Assembly: GCA_963640745.1 (NCBI GenBank) | Contig: CAVIBB010000001.1 | Coordinates: 31,773-95,772, forward strand | From: Paratractidigestivibacter sp963640745 | GTDB taxonomy: Bacteria; Actinomycetota; Coriobacteriia; Coriobacteriales; Atopobiaceae | Reading direction: 5' to 3' | DNA length: 64,000 nucleotides | Shown: piece by piece, positions 48,736 through 57,660 of the stretch | Numbering within the stretch: position 1 is the stretch's first letter | How the letters are laid out: every line of letters starts with the position of its first letter | Notes under the pieces: model-generated | What the model saw: the letters and a program-made list of their open reading frames with translations, nothing else | Told to the model about the DNA's origin: nothing | Databases searched by the model: none | Made by a program: the position numbers and the translations under genes

Positions 48736-49668
48736 ATGGCGTTCAAGAAGGTTGTTGTCGCAGGCGGCGGCGTGCTCGGTAGCCAAATCGCGTTCCAAGC
48801 GGCGTATTGCGGGTTCGATGTGACCATCTGGCTGCGCAGCGAGGGTTCGGTCGGGCGCACGCAGCCGAAGATCGACAAGCTGCTCAGCACCTACCTGGAG
48901 GCCATCGACCAAATGGCGGACGGCTCCGGCCCTTGGTGCGCCGGCATCGCCGACTCGAATGCGCCTCTCGATGTCGACGCCTGCCACGACCGCGTAAAGA
49001 AGGCCTACTACGGCCTCAAGCTCGAGCTCGACATGGCCGCCGCCGTGGCCGACGCCGACCTCGTGATCGAATCGATGTCCGAGGACCCCAAGGCCAAGGT
49101 CGAGTTCTACGAGAAGCTCGCTCCGCTCATGCCGGAGAAAACCGTGCTGGCCACGAACTCCTCCACCCTGCTGCCCAGCCAGTTCGCCAAGTGCACCGGG
49201 CGCCCCGCAAAGTACGTGGCGCTGCACTTCGCGAACTCCATCTGGAAGAACAACACCGCCGAGGTCATGGGGCACGCCGGCACCGACCCTGCCGTCTTCG
49301 ACCAGATGATCGAGTTCGCCAACCAAATCCGCATGATCGCCCTGCCCGTGCGCAAGGAGAAGAACGGCTACCTGCTCAACTCCATGCTCGTGCCGTTCCT
49401 GCTTTCTGGCCTGGACCTCTGGGCCTCGGGCGTCTCCGATCCGAGGAGCATCGACATTGCCTGGGAGCACGGGACCGGCGCGCCTAAGGGGCCGTTCCGC
49501 ATCATCGACACCGTCGGCCTCGCCACGGCCTACAACATCGTGATGCAGTTCCAGAGCGTCCCCGGCCTTCTGAACCCGCTATTTAAAAAGATGATGCTTC
49601 CCTACAACTACAAGGCCATGGCACGCCTGCTCAAGGACATGATCGACCGCGGCGAGAGCTTCTACTAA
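48736..49668 (+). CDS. 3-hydroxyacyl-CoA dehydrogenase family protein
   Basis: 310 residues. N-terminal NAD-binding fold V-V-V-A-G-G-G-V-L-G-S-Q-I, active-site style segments T-N-S-S-T-L-L-P-S and A-L-H-F-A-N (the family histidine), and C-terminal helical dimer domain with K-N-G-Y-L-L-N-S-M. Would oxidise a 3-hydroxyacyl-CoA or reduce the ketoacyl form, as in butyrate-type fermentation or another hydroxy-acid. No thiolase, crotonase or acyl-CoA dehydrogenase is nearby, so the substrate is open. AAAAAGGAGG precedes the ATG. Monocistronic with a terminator after it. Confidence 0.88.
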   Translation: MAFKKVVVAGGGVLGSQIAFQAAYCGFDVTIWLRSEGSVGRTQPKIDKLLSTYLEAIDQMADGSGPWCAGIADSNAPLDVDACHDRVKKAYYGLKLELDMAAAVADADLVIESMSEDPKAKVEFYEKLAPLMPEKTVLATNSSTLLPSQFAKCTGRPAKYVALHFANSIWKNNTAEVMGHAGTDPAVFDQMIEFANQIRMIALPVRKEKNGYLLNSMLVPFLLSGLDLWASGVSDPRSIDIAWEHGTGAPKGPFRIIDTVGLATAYNIVMQFQSVPGLLNPLFKKMMLPYNYKAMARLLKDMIDRGESFY

Positions 49669-49697
49669 GCGAACATTCGCCAGCATCCGGCAGCCTG

Positions 49698-49735
49698 GGC
49701 GGCAAGAGGCACGCGTCTCTTGCCGCCTCTTTCTT
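49698..49735 (+). terminator. Terminator after hydroxyacyl-CoA dehydrogenase gene
   Basis: Perfect 11-bp stem GGCGGCAAGAG / CTCTTGCCGCC (49698-49727), then TCTTTCTT. Confidence 0.88.
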
Positions 49736-49829
49736 GTGCAGTCCGGCCGAGCCGCCCGTGCCGCGATACCGCCGCGCCTCGCCCCGCGCCCTGCCGCCGC
49801 GCCTCGCCCCGCGCCGCCGCGCCACGCGG

Positions 49830-49926
49830 TTGTGAAGTCTTCACCACGCGAAGAAGCCCTCACAACTCCCGATTCTGGCAGAAAGCCGCGTTGTGAAGGC
49901 TGGATTCGGTTGTGAAGTCTTCACAA
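49830..49926. repeat. 97-bp inverted-repeat element, family B copy 2
   Basis: Same length and nested design as 4994-5090: outer TTGTGAAGTCTTCAC at 49830 and TTGTGAAGTCTTCACAA at 49910, inner AGCCCTCACAAC and GTTGTGAAGGCT. It lies in the 372-bp gap before enolase; the remaining part holds a terminator and, close to eno, a TATACT that may be its -10. Confidence 0.9.
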
Positions 49927-50040
49927 GCCCGCACCGCCCGCCTTGCAAAATCATTTCTCTCGCCGATGTATACGCAAGAGTTAGTTTAGGTATACTCTGG
50001 GATGGCAAGTTAGGCATGGCTAACAAGAAAGGTCAACACT

Positions 50041-51330
50041 ATGGCACGCATTATTGAGGTTTATGGTCGTGAGGTCCTCGATTCCCGCGGCAACCCGACC
50101 GTCGAGGTCGAGGTCACGCTCGAGGACGGCGCCTTCGGCCGCGCCATCGTCCCGTCCGGCGCCTCCACCGGCGAGTTCGAGGCCGTCGAGCTGCGCGACG
50201 GCGACAAGGACCGCTACCTGGGCAAGGGCGTCGAGAAGGCCGTCGGCCACGTCAACGACGAGCTCGCTAAGCTCCTCGTGGGCATGGAGGCCACCGACCA
50301 GCGCGCCTGCGACGAGGCCATGATCGCCGCCGACGGCACCCCCAACAAGGGCAACTTCGGCGCCAACGCCATCCTCGGCTGCTCGCTCGCCATCGCTCGC
50401 GCCGCGGCCGAGTCCGCGGGTCTGCCCCTCTACGCCTACCTCGGCGGCCCGAACGCCCACACCCTCCCCGTTCCGATGATGAACATTCTCAACGGCGGCG
50501 TTCACGCGGACAACAACGTGGACTTCCAGGAGTTCATGATCATGCCCGTCGGCGCCCCCGACTTCAAGACCGCCCTGCGCTGGTGTGCCCAGGTCTACCA
50601 CACCCTCAAGGACACCCTCAAGGCCGCCGGCCTCTCGACCGGCGTGGGCGACGAGGGCGGCTTCGCTCCCGACCTCAAGACCAACGACGAGCCCTTCGTC
50701 TACCTGATGGAGGCCGTCAAGGCCGCCGGCTTCGAGCCGGGCGTCGACTTCATGTTCGCCATGGATCCGGCTACCTCCGAGTGCTACAACAAGGAGACCG
50801 GCCTCTACGAGCTCAAGGGCGAGGGTCGCACCCTCACCTCCGACGAGATGGTCGACTACTGGGAGGACCTGGTTTCTCGCTACCCGATCATCTCCATCGA
50901 GGACGGCCTGGCCGAGGAGGACTGGGAGGGCTGGAAGAAGCTCACCGAGCGCATCGGCAAGAAGGTCCAGCTCGTGGGCGACGACCTCTTCGTCACCAAC
51001 ACCGCCCGCCTCAAGAAGGGCATCGAGTCCGGCGCCGCTAACGCCATCCTCATCAAGGTGAACCAGATCGGCTCCCTGACCGAGACCCTCGACGCCATCG
51101 AGACCGCCAAGCGCGCCGGCTACACCGCCGTCGTCTCTCACCGCTCCGGCGAGACCGAGGACACCACCATCGCCGACCTCGCCGTGGCGACCAACGCCGG
51201 CCAGATCAAGACCGGCGCCCCCGCCCGCACCGACCGCGTGGCCAAGTACAACCAGCTCCTCCGCATCGAGGACGCGCTGGGTGACTCCTCCGAGTACCTG
51301 CAGAAGGCCGCGTTCTACAACATTGCGTAG
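50041..51330 (+). CDS. eno: Enolase
   Basis: 429 residues. Converts 2-phosphoglycerate to phosphoenolpyruvate. All landmarks are present: R-E-V-L-D-S-R-G-N-P-T-V, P-S-G-A-S-T-G, the catalytic glutamates in G-D-E-G-G-F and S-I-E-D-G-L, L-I-K-V-N-Q-I-G with the catalytic lysine, and S-H-R-S-G-E-T-E-D. AAAGG upstream of the ATG. Strongly biased codon use (mostly C or G in third position) suggests high expression. Followed 120 bp later by the PPi-PFK gene, forming a small glycolysis pair. Confidence 0.98.
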   Translation: MARIIEVYGREVLDSRGNPTVEVEVTLEDGAFGRAIVPSGASTGEFEAVELRDGDKDRYLGKGVEKAVGHVNDELAKLLVGMEATDQRACDEAMIAADGTPNKGNFGANAILGCSLAIARAAAESAGLPLYAYLGGPNAHTLPVPMMNILNGGVHADNNVDFQEFMIMPVGAPDFKTALRWCAQVYHTLKDTLKAAGLSTGVGDEGGFAPDLKTNDEPFVYLMEAVKAAGFEPGVDFMFAMDPATSECYNKETGLYELKGEGRTLTSDEMVDYWEDLVSRYPIISIEDGLAEEDWEGWKKLTERIGKKVQLVGDDLFVTNTARLKKGIESGAANAILIKVNQIGSLTETLDAIETAKRAGYTAVVSHRSGETEDTTIADLAVATNAGQIKTGAPARTDRVAKYNQLLRIEDALGDSSEYLQKAAFYNIA

Positions 51331-51374
51331 CAGGTAGCGGGAACGCAACCGGGCTTGACCCCTTTGCTTCGATT

Positions 51375-51401
51375 GCCGCCGTCGGCCCCGAGCCGGCGGC
51401 G
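51375..51401 (+). terminator. Hairpin between eno and PPi-PFK gene
   Basis: GCCGCCG / CGGCGGC stem followed by a weak T stretch (TATTCTT). Probable terminator of eno, with partial read-through possible. Confidence 0.6.
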
Positions 51402-51450
51402 GTATTCTTGTGCGTAATTGCCTATAAAGAACCCCCGAGAGAGGAACCCC

Positions 51451-52644
51451 ATGCCCCAGATCAAGCGCATCCTGGTCGGTCAGTCCGGCGGCCCCACCGC
51501 GGCCATCAACTCAAGCCTGGCGGGCGTGGTCGCCGGTGCGCGTGAGGCGGGCGTCGCGGTAGACGGCATGCGCCACGGCATCCAGGGTTACCTCGCCGGC
51601 CAGACGGTCGACCTCGCGGCCGCGCTCCCAGACGACGCGGCGCTCGAGCAGCTCCGCCACACGCCCTCGAGCTGGCTCGGCAGCTGCCGCTTCAAGCTCC
51701 CCGCCCTCGACGCGCCGGATGCCGAGAAGTTCTACGGCGACGTGTTCGCCAAGCTCGAGGCCGACGGCTACGGCGCGGTTCTCTACATCGGCGGCAACGA
51801 CTCGATGGACACCATCGCCAAGCTCGGCGCCTGGGGAGCGCGCGTCGACTCCCCCATCCGCTTCATCGGCGTGCCCAAGACCATCGACAACGACCTCGTG
51901 GGCATCGACCACACGCCCGGCTACGGCAGCGCGGCCCGCTTCGTGGCCACCGCGACCTCCGAGCTCATGCTCGACGCTGACGTGTACGACCTCAAGAACG
52001 TGCTCTTTGTCGAGATCATGGGTCGCGACGCCGGCTGGCTCGCAGGCTCGGCGTGCCTGGCCGGGCCCGACCTCGTGCTGCTGCCGGAGATTACCTTCGA
52101 CGAAGACGCGCTGGTAGAGCGCGTGAGCAATCTCCTCGAGCGCCAGAACACCGTAGTCATCGCCATGTCCGAGGGCCTGCGCGAGGCCGACGGCCACCTC
52201 ATTGCCGAGAAGACCGTCGCGGCCGGCACCAAGGTCGACGAGTTCGGCCACCTGGCGCAGCTCTCCGGCCCGAGCCGTTACCTGGCAAGCGTCGTCGGCG
52301 GGCGCCTCGGCGTAAAGACCCGAGCGGTCGAGCTCTCCACGCTTCAGCGCTGCGCGAGCCACCTCGCCAGCCAGGTCGACCTCGACGAGGCCTTCGAGCT
52401 GGGGCGCCGCGGGGTCGCCGCGACCCTTGCCGGCGAGTCCGTCAAGATGAGCTCCCTCAAGCGCACAGGCAACGACCCCTACGCCGTCGAGTACGAGCTC
52501 ATCGACGTGCTCGCTGTGGCCAACCAGGTCAAGGCCGTGCCGCGCGAGTGGATCTGCGAGGACGGGATGAACGTGACGGACGACTTCCGCGCCTACGTCG
52601 CCCCGCTCGCCGGAGAGCTCCCGGAGCACCTCGCGGCGCTTTAG
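51451..52644 (+). CDS. pfp: Phosphofructokinase, pyrophosphate-dependent type
   Basis: 397 residues. Phosphorylates fructose-6-phosphate. At the two positions that separate ATP from PPi enzymes it has the PPi residues: G-G-N-D117-S (Asp where ATP enzymes have Gly) and P-K143-T-I-D-N-D (Lys where ATP enzymes have Gly). The residue before Asp117 is Asn rather than the usual Asp. Other substrate blocks, I-M-G-R-D-A-G-W and M-S-E-G, are intact. GAGAGGA precedes the ATG. With enolase upstream it forms a glycolytic pair, and PPi use fits the anaerobic lifestyle. Confidence 0.93.
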   Translation: MPQIKRILVGQSGGPTAAINSSLAGVVAGAREAGVAVDGMRHGIQGYLAGQTVDLAAALPDDAALEQLRHTPSSWLGSCRFKLPALDAPDAEKFYGDVFAKLEADGYGAVLYIGGNDSMDTIAKLGAWGARVDSPIRFIGVPKTIDNDLVGIDHTPGYGSAARFVATATSELMLDADVYDLKNVLFVEIMGRDAGWLAGSACLAGPDLVLLPEITFDEDALVERVSNLLERQNTVVIAMSEGLREADGHLIAEKTVAAGTKVDEFGHLAQLSGPSRYLASVVGGRLGVKTRAVELSTLQRCASHLASQVDLDEAFELGRRGVAATLAGESVKMSSLKRTGNDPYAVEYELIDVLAVANQVKAVPREWICEDGMNVTDDFRAYVAPLAGELPEHLAAL

Positions 52645-52653
52645 CCACCCGCA

Positions 52654-52688
52654 GGGGGCAAAGGGGCAGGCCCTTTGCCCCCCTTATT
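52654..52688. terminator. Terminator between PPi-PFK gene and cutC
   Basis: Perfect stem GGGGGCAAAGGG / CCCTTTGCCCCC (52654-52682) with TTATT after it, between convergent genes. Confidence 0.88.
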
Positions 52689-53328
52689 ACAACCGGACGA
52701 TGCGCGTGCCGTGCACTTCGCCGACGCCGAGGGCTGCGGCAATCGCCTCGGCGTTTTCCCAGGTAATGCCCCCTCCGGGAAGCACGACGATTCGCTCGGC
52801 CGCGCGCTCCACGTACGCGCGCAGCCGAGCCAGGTTGTCCCCGATGGACGTCCCGGCCGGCCCGCCGTGCGTGAGGATGCGATCGACGCCCGCCGCGGCC
52901 AGGAAGTCGATGGCGTCGAGCTGCTCGCCCGCAGGAAGGGCGTCAAACGCCATGTGGAACGTGGCAAGAAGCCCACGCTCCTTCGCGATGCCGGCCAAGC
53001 GCTCGGTCAGCCCACGGTCCAGATGCCCCTCGCGTAGACAGCCGAACACCACGCCGTCAACGCCCAGGTCGGCGGCGTGGCGCAGGTCGTCGACCATAAC
53101 CCGTGCCTCGGCGGCCGAATACTCGAAGTCGCCGCCGCGCGGGCGGATCATGCACATGACGGCCGCCCCGGCAGGGCGGCACATCTCGACCGCCGCGCGA
53201 ATCACGCCGTGGCTCGGCGTCGTCCCTCCCACGGCCAGGTTGTCGCAGAGCTCCACACGAGAAGCGCCGGCGACCAAGGCCGCCGGCACATGCTCGATGT
53301 TCTCCGCGCAGAATTCCCTAATCAGCAT
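52687..53328 (-). CDS. cutC: CutC family protein
   Basis: 213 residues, somewhat shorter than E. coli CutC (about 248). TIM-barrel features: R-V-E-L-C-D-N-L-A-V-G-G-T-T-P-S near residue 27, C-M-I-R-P-R-G-G-D-F, G-V-V-F-G-C-L, T-F-H-M-A-F-D and I-L-T-H-G-G. Annotated historically as copper homeostasis; the biochemical role remains unclear. AGAAAGGAAG lies before the ATG at 53328. It is downstream of and in the same direction as the large Tat-exported gene? No: it precedes it on the map but is a separate unit to the left, with 96 bp between them. Confidence 0.9.
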   Translation of the reverse strand: MLIREFCAENIEHVPAALVAGASRVELCDNLAVGGTTPSHGVIRAAVEMCRPAGAAVMCMIRPRGGDFEYSAAEARVMVDDLRHAADLGVDGVVFGCLREGHLDRGLTERLAGIAKERGLLATFHMAFDALPAGEQLDAIDFLAAAGVDRILTHGGPAGTSIGDNLARLRAYVERAAERIVVLPGGGITWENAEAIAAALGVGEVHGTRIVRL

Positions 53329-53424
53329 GGCTTCCTTTCTTGCTAAGCGCATACCGTCAGTTTAGAGGACCAAAGCGGCGCGGAGACCCGGTCATCAGAG
53401 AGCCTCAATTGAGGCCCCCAGCCG

Positions 53425-56400
53425 CTAAGCCATGGTCGAGAAGCCCAGCGTAGGGCACTCGTCGATGGGCCTGTGGTACTCGGAGACGTTCGCGTCGCCC
53501 AGCGAGGTCGGCACGATGGCGTCGACCTCGGAGAACTTAACGTAGACGTTCTTTGCGTTGTGCCAGTCCTCGGGGATGGCGAACGACACATCGCACGCGC
53601 GCACGTCGCCGGGAACGATCGCGTCGTCGAGCACAACGCGAGCCTCGTCCACGTACTCGTCCGTATCGGCGTCGAACAACGTGCAGGTAAACGCCTTGGC
53701 CACCAAGTTACCGTCGTTTCTTGCGTACACCTTGAAGGCACAGTCCTCTCCGCTGTATGCAAAAGCGTCCGCCATCAAGAACGTAACCGGCGTCAGGCAC
53801 TTGAGCAGGGGCACGCGCACGTCGTAGATGTCGGCGAGGCTCTTGTCGATATCCGTGATGCTGTTTGCCAGGAAGGAAACGTACTCGCCGTCGACCAGCG
53901 TCGCCACGAGCCCGTCGATGTTGTGCGGCACCTCGCAGAAGACGAACGGCTTGGTAAAGGTGCCGTCCACGTCGGCCACGGCCATGATGTAGTGACGGCT
54001 CTCGATGACGTCGCCGTCGGGGTCGACGGAACCGTCGTCATTAAAGGTCTGGCCGGTCTTCCCCTCTTTGTTCTGCGCATAGAAGAGGAACTGCCGCCCG
54101 CCGTCGGCCACAAAGTGGGCCGCCGACCCGTCCTCGCCGCTGATCTTGTCGACGTTGAAGTCACCGCTGCCGGCCGCATCGAAGCTCATGTGGTACAGGC
54201 CGCAGACCTCATTGTCCTTCTCGTCCTTTGCAAGGGCGGTAAAGAGCATCTCGCCGTCGTCGCCCCACGGGTACAGGCAGCAAACCCGCGGCTGGTCGCC
54301 CCAGTTGCCGTAACTCACAAACCCCGTCGAAGAGCGGAAGTTCTGGAACTTGGAGGAGTCGTTGTCCTTGTAGAGCGCCTCGACCTTGCCGATCTCGAGC
54401 GAGCCGTCGCGCACGCCGGCAAAGGTCATGCGACGATCGTTGGCCACGGAGCCGGCCGCCCACGAGTAGTCCTCGTCGTCGATCTTGACCGGGAAGGTGC
54501 GGTAATCGTCGGCCGTCTTGGAGCCGGTGGCAAAGGTGTTGTAGTCCACACGGAAAACACGCTGGGTATACGCGCTGTCCCACTCAAGGCGCGCAAAGAA
54601 GGCCACGCCCGCGCCCTGCCGAGAAATGCCCTCCTCGGCGTCGAGCCTGCGGGCCTGATACGTGCCCATGATGCAGAAGTTGTTCGAGCCGCCGACGGAG
54701 AACTTGTCGGTAAAGCCCTCGATGCGCGGGTTCATGAGGGTGTACTTCTCGTTTGCTCCCTTGAGCGCGCAGGTCATCGTGGGATCGGTGCGCAGCGGGT
54801 CGACCGCGGCATACGAGTCGTAGAGGCTCACGAGGCTCACGTAGCGGGCCTGGATGCCGGCCTCGAATGGGGTGTCGTCGCCATCGGGCAGCGTGCCGGA
54901 GGTGATGACCAGGCAGATGTAGCTCACGCCGTCCTTGCCCTCGGCCTGCGCGACATCGAACTCGTAGTCGTAAAGATCGTCGCGCGCAACGCCCTCGACC
55001 TGCGGATCGAAGTTGACGATGTGCGGCTCGCTCCAAGCGCCGTTCTCCAGCAGATGATAAACGACGCGGGTTCGAGCGCGGCCGCCGCCGACGTCGACCG
55101 AGGCGAGGCGGAACAGCGCCGTGCGCCCGAGCGGCTGAACGGAGAGCAGGCGCATATTCGGGTTGCTGTTGACGTCGGTAAAGATGGCGTTGTCGACGCT
55201 CGGGATCACGCCGCCGCGGCGATCGTCAACGATTCCGTTGATGCCCGGTGCGGCCGCGGCAAAGAGGTTCTTCTTGCCGACGTAGGTGTATTCAGGCAGG
55301 TAATCGTCCGCGCTGGCGGCAAGAGACGCCTCGGCGGAGTCGCCCAGCCCGGCCATGAGAGTGCCCTTGGGCACGACGACGGTGGGGCCGAACTCGCCCT
55401 CGGAGTCGGGGTCGACGAAGGGCTTCTCGTTGACGACGGAGACGGGCGCGTCGCTCGCCTTGAGCGAGCGCGTAGCCTCGAACTCGCGCGACCCAAGAAG
55501 CTCCTCGTTCGTGACGATGCGCGCATGCGCCTTAAGGTCGGCGAAGCTCGGAAGCTCGCCCGCCTCAAGATTCATGCCGTTCGAAAGCCCAAGTTCGCCC
55601 AGCCGTTCCTGCAGAACGCCGGAGAGAAGCTGCTGGCCCTCGGCGGACGAGAGGTCGATGGCGCCGTCGTCGTTCGTCGCCGCAAGCAAGTCGTATTTGG
55701 TGTCGAAGATCTGAGGCCAATCTTCCTTGTAAAGAGGGAACGACGCTTTGAAAATGCCCGCCTGCAGCGTGATCACCACGCTCGCGCCGCCGCCGATGAC
55801 GAAGCGCAGGCGCGCGTCCGGGTCGTCCTCGCCAATATTGAGGAGGAACGAGAGATACCCCGCGCCCGTGGCCGACGCCGTAGTCAAGCCGGAGACGCCG
55901 AGGCCGGCCGTGAGCCCGATTCCGACGGTAAAGTCGAAGCCGAGGGTAATGTGATCGTCGGTGAACTCGGGCTCGAAGAACTTCTCCATATACAAGCCTC
56001 TGCGCGCCGCACCGTATAGACGGCCGTAGGGGTTGATCTGGAAGTAGAACGGGAAGCCCATGAGGCTCATCTGCCAGGTCCAGCACCAATTGATATCGGC
56101 GCCTACCACGGCGCTCAGGCCGTTGCGCGAGCCGCACCAGGCACCTTTGCCCCAGTCGTACTCGAGCGCCCCATACCCCTGGGCATGCGCGTTGATGGTG
56201 AACTGCTTCGTGAGCTCATTGGTAAAGCACGGGATTCCGTTCTCCTTGACCGGAACGGCGTCCGCCGTCAAGAAGTTCTCGATGACCTTCTCCCGGCTCT
56301 CCTTCAGCGCCTTCCACTGCTCCGTAACGCTACCTCGAGGCACTCTTTGCCATCCGGCGTTCCCGTCGTCGTCCGTCTTGTACTTCCAGGTCGCGCTGAA

Positions 56401-57450
56401 GTCGATGCCGAACATTCCGTAGCCGAGCGCGCTGAAGTCGTAAATGATCGGCAGCTTCGGGGTCCAGATGGACAGGCTCGCGCCGCCGAACGGACGGATG
56501 AACGACTTTGGAAGGACGATGGGGTTGGCGAAGTTGCCGGGCACCATGGCGGGAACGACGAGCGCGTCGCCCGCGCGCTCATCCTCGAGGGGCACGGGCT
56601 TGGTGGAAACGTGCAGGTCGGTCGTGTAAGTGGTCGCCAAATCGCTCGCGAGGCGGAAACCGACCTTCGCCGTGCAGTTCTCGCCGATGCAGATACTGTC
56701 GCTATACCTCAGGAATCTTCCAACAAAGCGCAGGTTAACGGTATTGTCGTCCTGCGCGGACACCTCGCCGGACATGGTGTGCTCGGAGCCGCCGGCATCC
56801 GTCACGGTAAGCGTGGCGTCGGCCACTCGATCGGCCTTCGGGAGCTTAACCTCGGCCTCGATCTCATGCTCCTCTTGGTTGAACTTGCTAGTCAAGAAGG
56901 TGGCCTCGGTGTACTGCACGTCCCACTCATTCATGGTGAGGGAGCGAAGGTACGGCCGGTCGTCGAGGGGATAGGTGGGCGCGACGACGCCCGCATGCGC
57001 CACGACGCGCGTGAGCGGTATGTACACGTCGCGATAACCGTCGCAGGTGACCTCGAGGCTGCCGTTAAACGTGAGCATCTCGGCGTCCGGGTCCTCTGCC
57101 ATGTCCAAAACGTCAAAGATGATCTTTCCCTCGTAGTCGGCCGTGCCCTCGACGGAAAGGCCGCCCTTTGAGCGCGAGGTCAGCTTAACGTGCGCGCCGG
57201 GAAGCGGGGTTTTGCAGGTCGGGTCGGTCATGTCGTAGGCCACGACGCCGACCTGGGTCCGCGAGACGACCATGACCCTGGCGCCGGCGGAGTCGTCCTC
57301 GTCGGCCAGCGCGGTCTCGACGCCGATGGGCACGAGCGAGAACGTGTCTGCCAAGCCTTCCACCCGCGGGAGCAGCAACGACGAGAGTAAGGTCGTCGCC
57401 CCGGCAAATCCCGTAAAGAGGGTCCTTCTCGAGAAGTTCTTGTTCAACAT
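53425..57450 (-). CDS. Very large Tat-exported protein of unknown function
   Basis: 1341 residues. Twin-arginine signal N-F-S-R8-R9-T-L-F-T-G, hydrophobic stretch, and probable cleavage after A-L-A near residue 48. Residues about 50-250 are beta-sandwich-like (carboxypeptidase-regulatory or CNA-B style: P-L-P-G-A-H-V-K-L). A Trp/Tyr-rich, membrane-interacting style middle region (about 330-560) contains G-Y-G-A-L-E-Y and I-N-P-Y-G-R-L-Y-G-A. Residues about 740-1200 read as a beta-propeller-like series. The last 110 residues resemble a CARDB adhesion-type domain (K-V-Y-A-R-N-D-G-N). No LPXTG, lipobox or catalytic motif. Start at 57450 follows AAAAGGAGG. Confidence 0.82.
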   Translation of the reverse strand: MLNKNFSRRTLFTGFAGATTLLSSLLLPRVEGLADTFSLVPIGVETALADEDDSAGARVMVVSRTQVGVVAYDMTDPTCKTPLPGAHVKLTSRSKGGLSVEGTADYEGKIIFDVLDMAEDPDAEMLTFNGSLEVTCDGYRDVYIPLTRVVAHAGVVAPTYPLDDRPYLRSLTMNEWDVQYTEATFLTSKFNQEEHEIEAEVKLPKADRVADATLTVTDAGGSEHTMSGEVSAQDDNTVNLRFVGRFLRYSDSICIGENCTAKVGFRLASDLATTYTTDLHVSTKPVPLEDERAGDALVVPAMVPGNFANPIVLPKSFIRPFGGASLSIWTPKLPIIYDFSALGYGMFGIDFSATWKYKTDDDGNAGWQRVPRGSVTEQWKALKESREKVIENFLTADAVPVKENGIPCFTNELTKQFTINAHAQGYGALEYDWGKGAWCGSRNGLSAVVGADINWCWTWQMSLMGFPFYFQINPYGRLYGAARRGLYMEKFFEPEFTDDHITLGFDFTVGIGLTAGLGVSGLTTASATGAGYLSFLLNIGEDDPDARLRFVIGGGASVVITLQAGIFKASFPLYKEDWPQIFDTKYDLLAATNDDGAIDLSSAEGQQLLSGVLQERLGELGLSNGMNLEAGELPSFADLKAHARIVTNEELLGSREFEATRSLKASDAPVSVVNEKPFVDPDSEGEFGPTVVVPKGTLMAGLGDSAEASLAASADDYLPEYTYVGKKNLFAAAAPGINGIVDDRRGGVIPSVDNAIFTDVNSNPNMRLLSVQPLGRTALFRLASVDVGGGRARTRVVYHLLENGAWSEPHIVNFDPQVEGVARDDLYDYEFDVAQAEGKDGVSYICLVITSGTLPDGDDTPFEAGIQARYVSLVSLYDSYAAVDPLRTDPTMTCALKGANEKYTLMNPRIEGFTDKFSVGGSNNFCIMGTYQARRLDAEEGISRQGAGVAFFARLEWDSAYTQRVFRVDYNTFATGSKTADDYRTFPVKIDDEDYSWAAGSVANDRRMTFAGVRDGSLEIGKVEALYKDNDSSKFQNFRSSTGFVSYGNWGDQPRVCCLYPWGDDGEMLFTALAKDEKDNEVCGLYHMSFDAAGSGDFNVDKISGEDGSAAHFVADGGRQFLFYAQNKEGKTGQTFNDDGSVDPDGDVIESRHYIMAVADVDGTFTKPFVFCEVPHNIDGLVATLVDGEYVSFLANSITDIDKSLADIYDVRVPLLKCLTPVTFLMADAFAYSGEDCAFKVYARNDGNLVAKAFTCTLFDADTDEYVDEARVVLDDAIVPGDVRACDVSFAIPEDWHNAKNVYVKFSEVDAIVPTSLGDANVSEYHRPIDECPTLGFSTMA

Positions 57451-57505
57451 GCGATGCCTCCTTTTAAACGCGGCGGGGATGCGCCCAGTAAAGTCGCCCG
57501 CGTGC

Positions 57506-57523
57506 ATCAACACCGCACCAGCC
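57506..57523 (-). promoter_or_regulatory. Shared upstream motif, copy 3
   Basis: On the minus strand TGGTGCGGTGTTGATGC lies about 57 bp before the large Tat-exported gene, close to the motif found before both small secreted paralogues. Confidence 0.4.
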
Positions 57524-57660
57524 GCTTGGAGACCGGCCAATTTGTGCTGGTCTTTTGGAGACAGGCCGTTGGCGCCGCGCATTGTGGCCCCTCCCCAATC
57601 GGCCGCGCGCCCCGCGAGCTGGTAAAATGGCCGGGTTAAACCCAGCGAAAGGAACGACCC

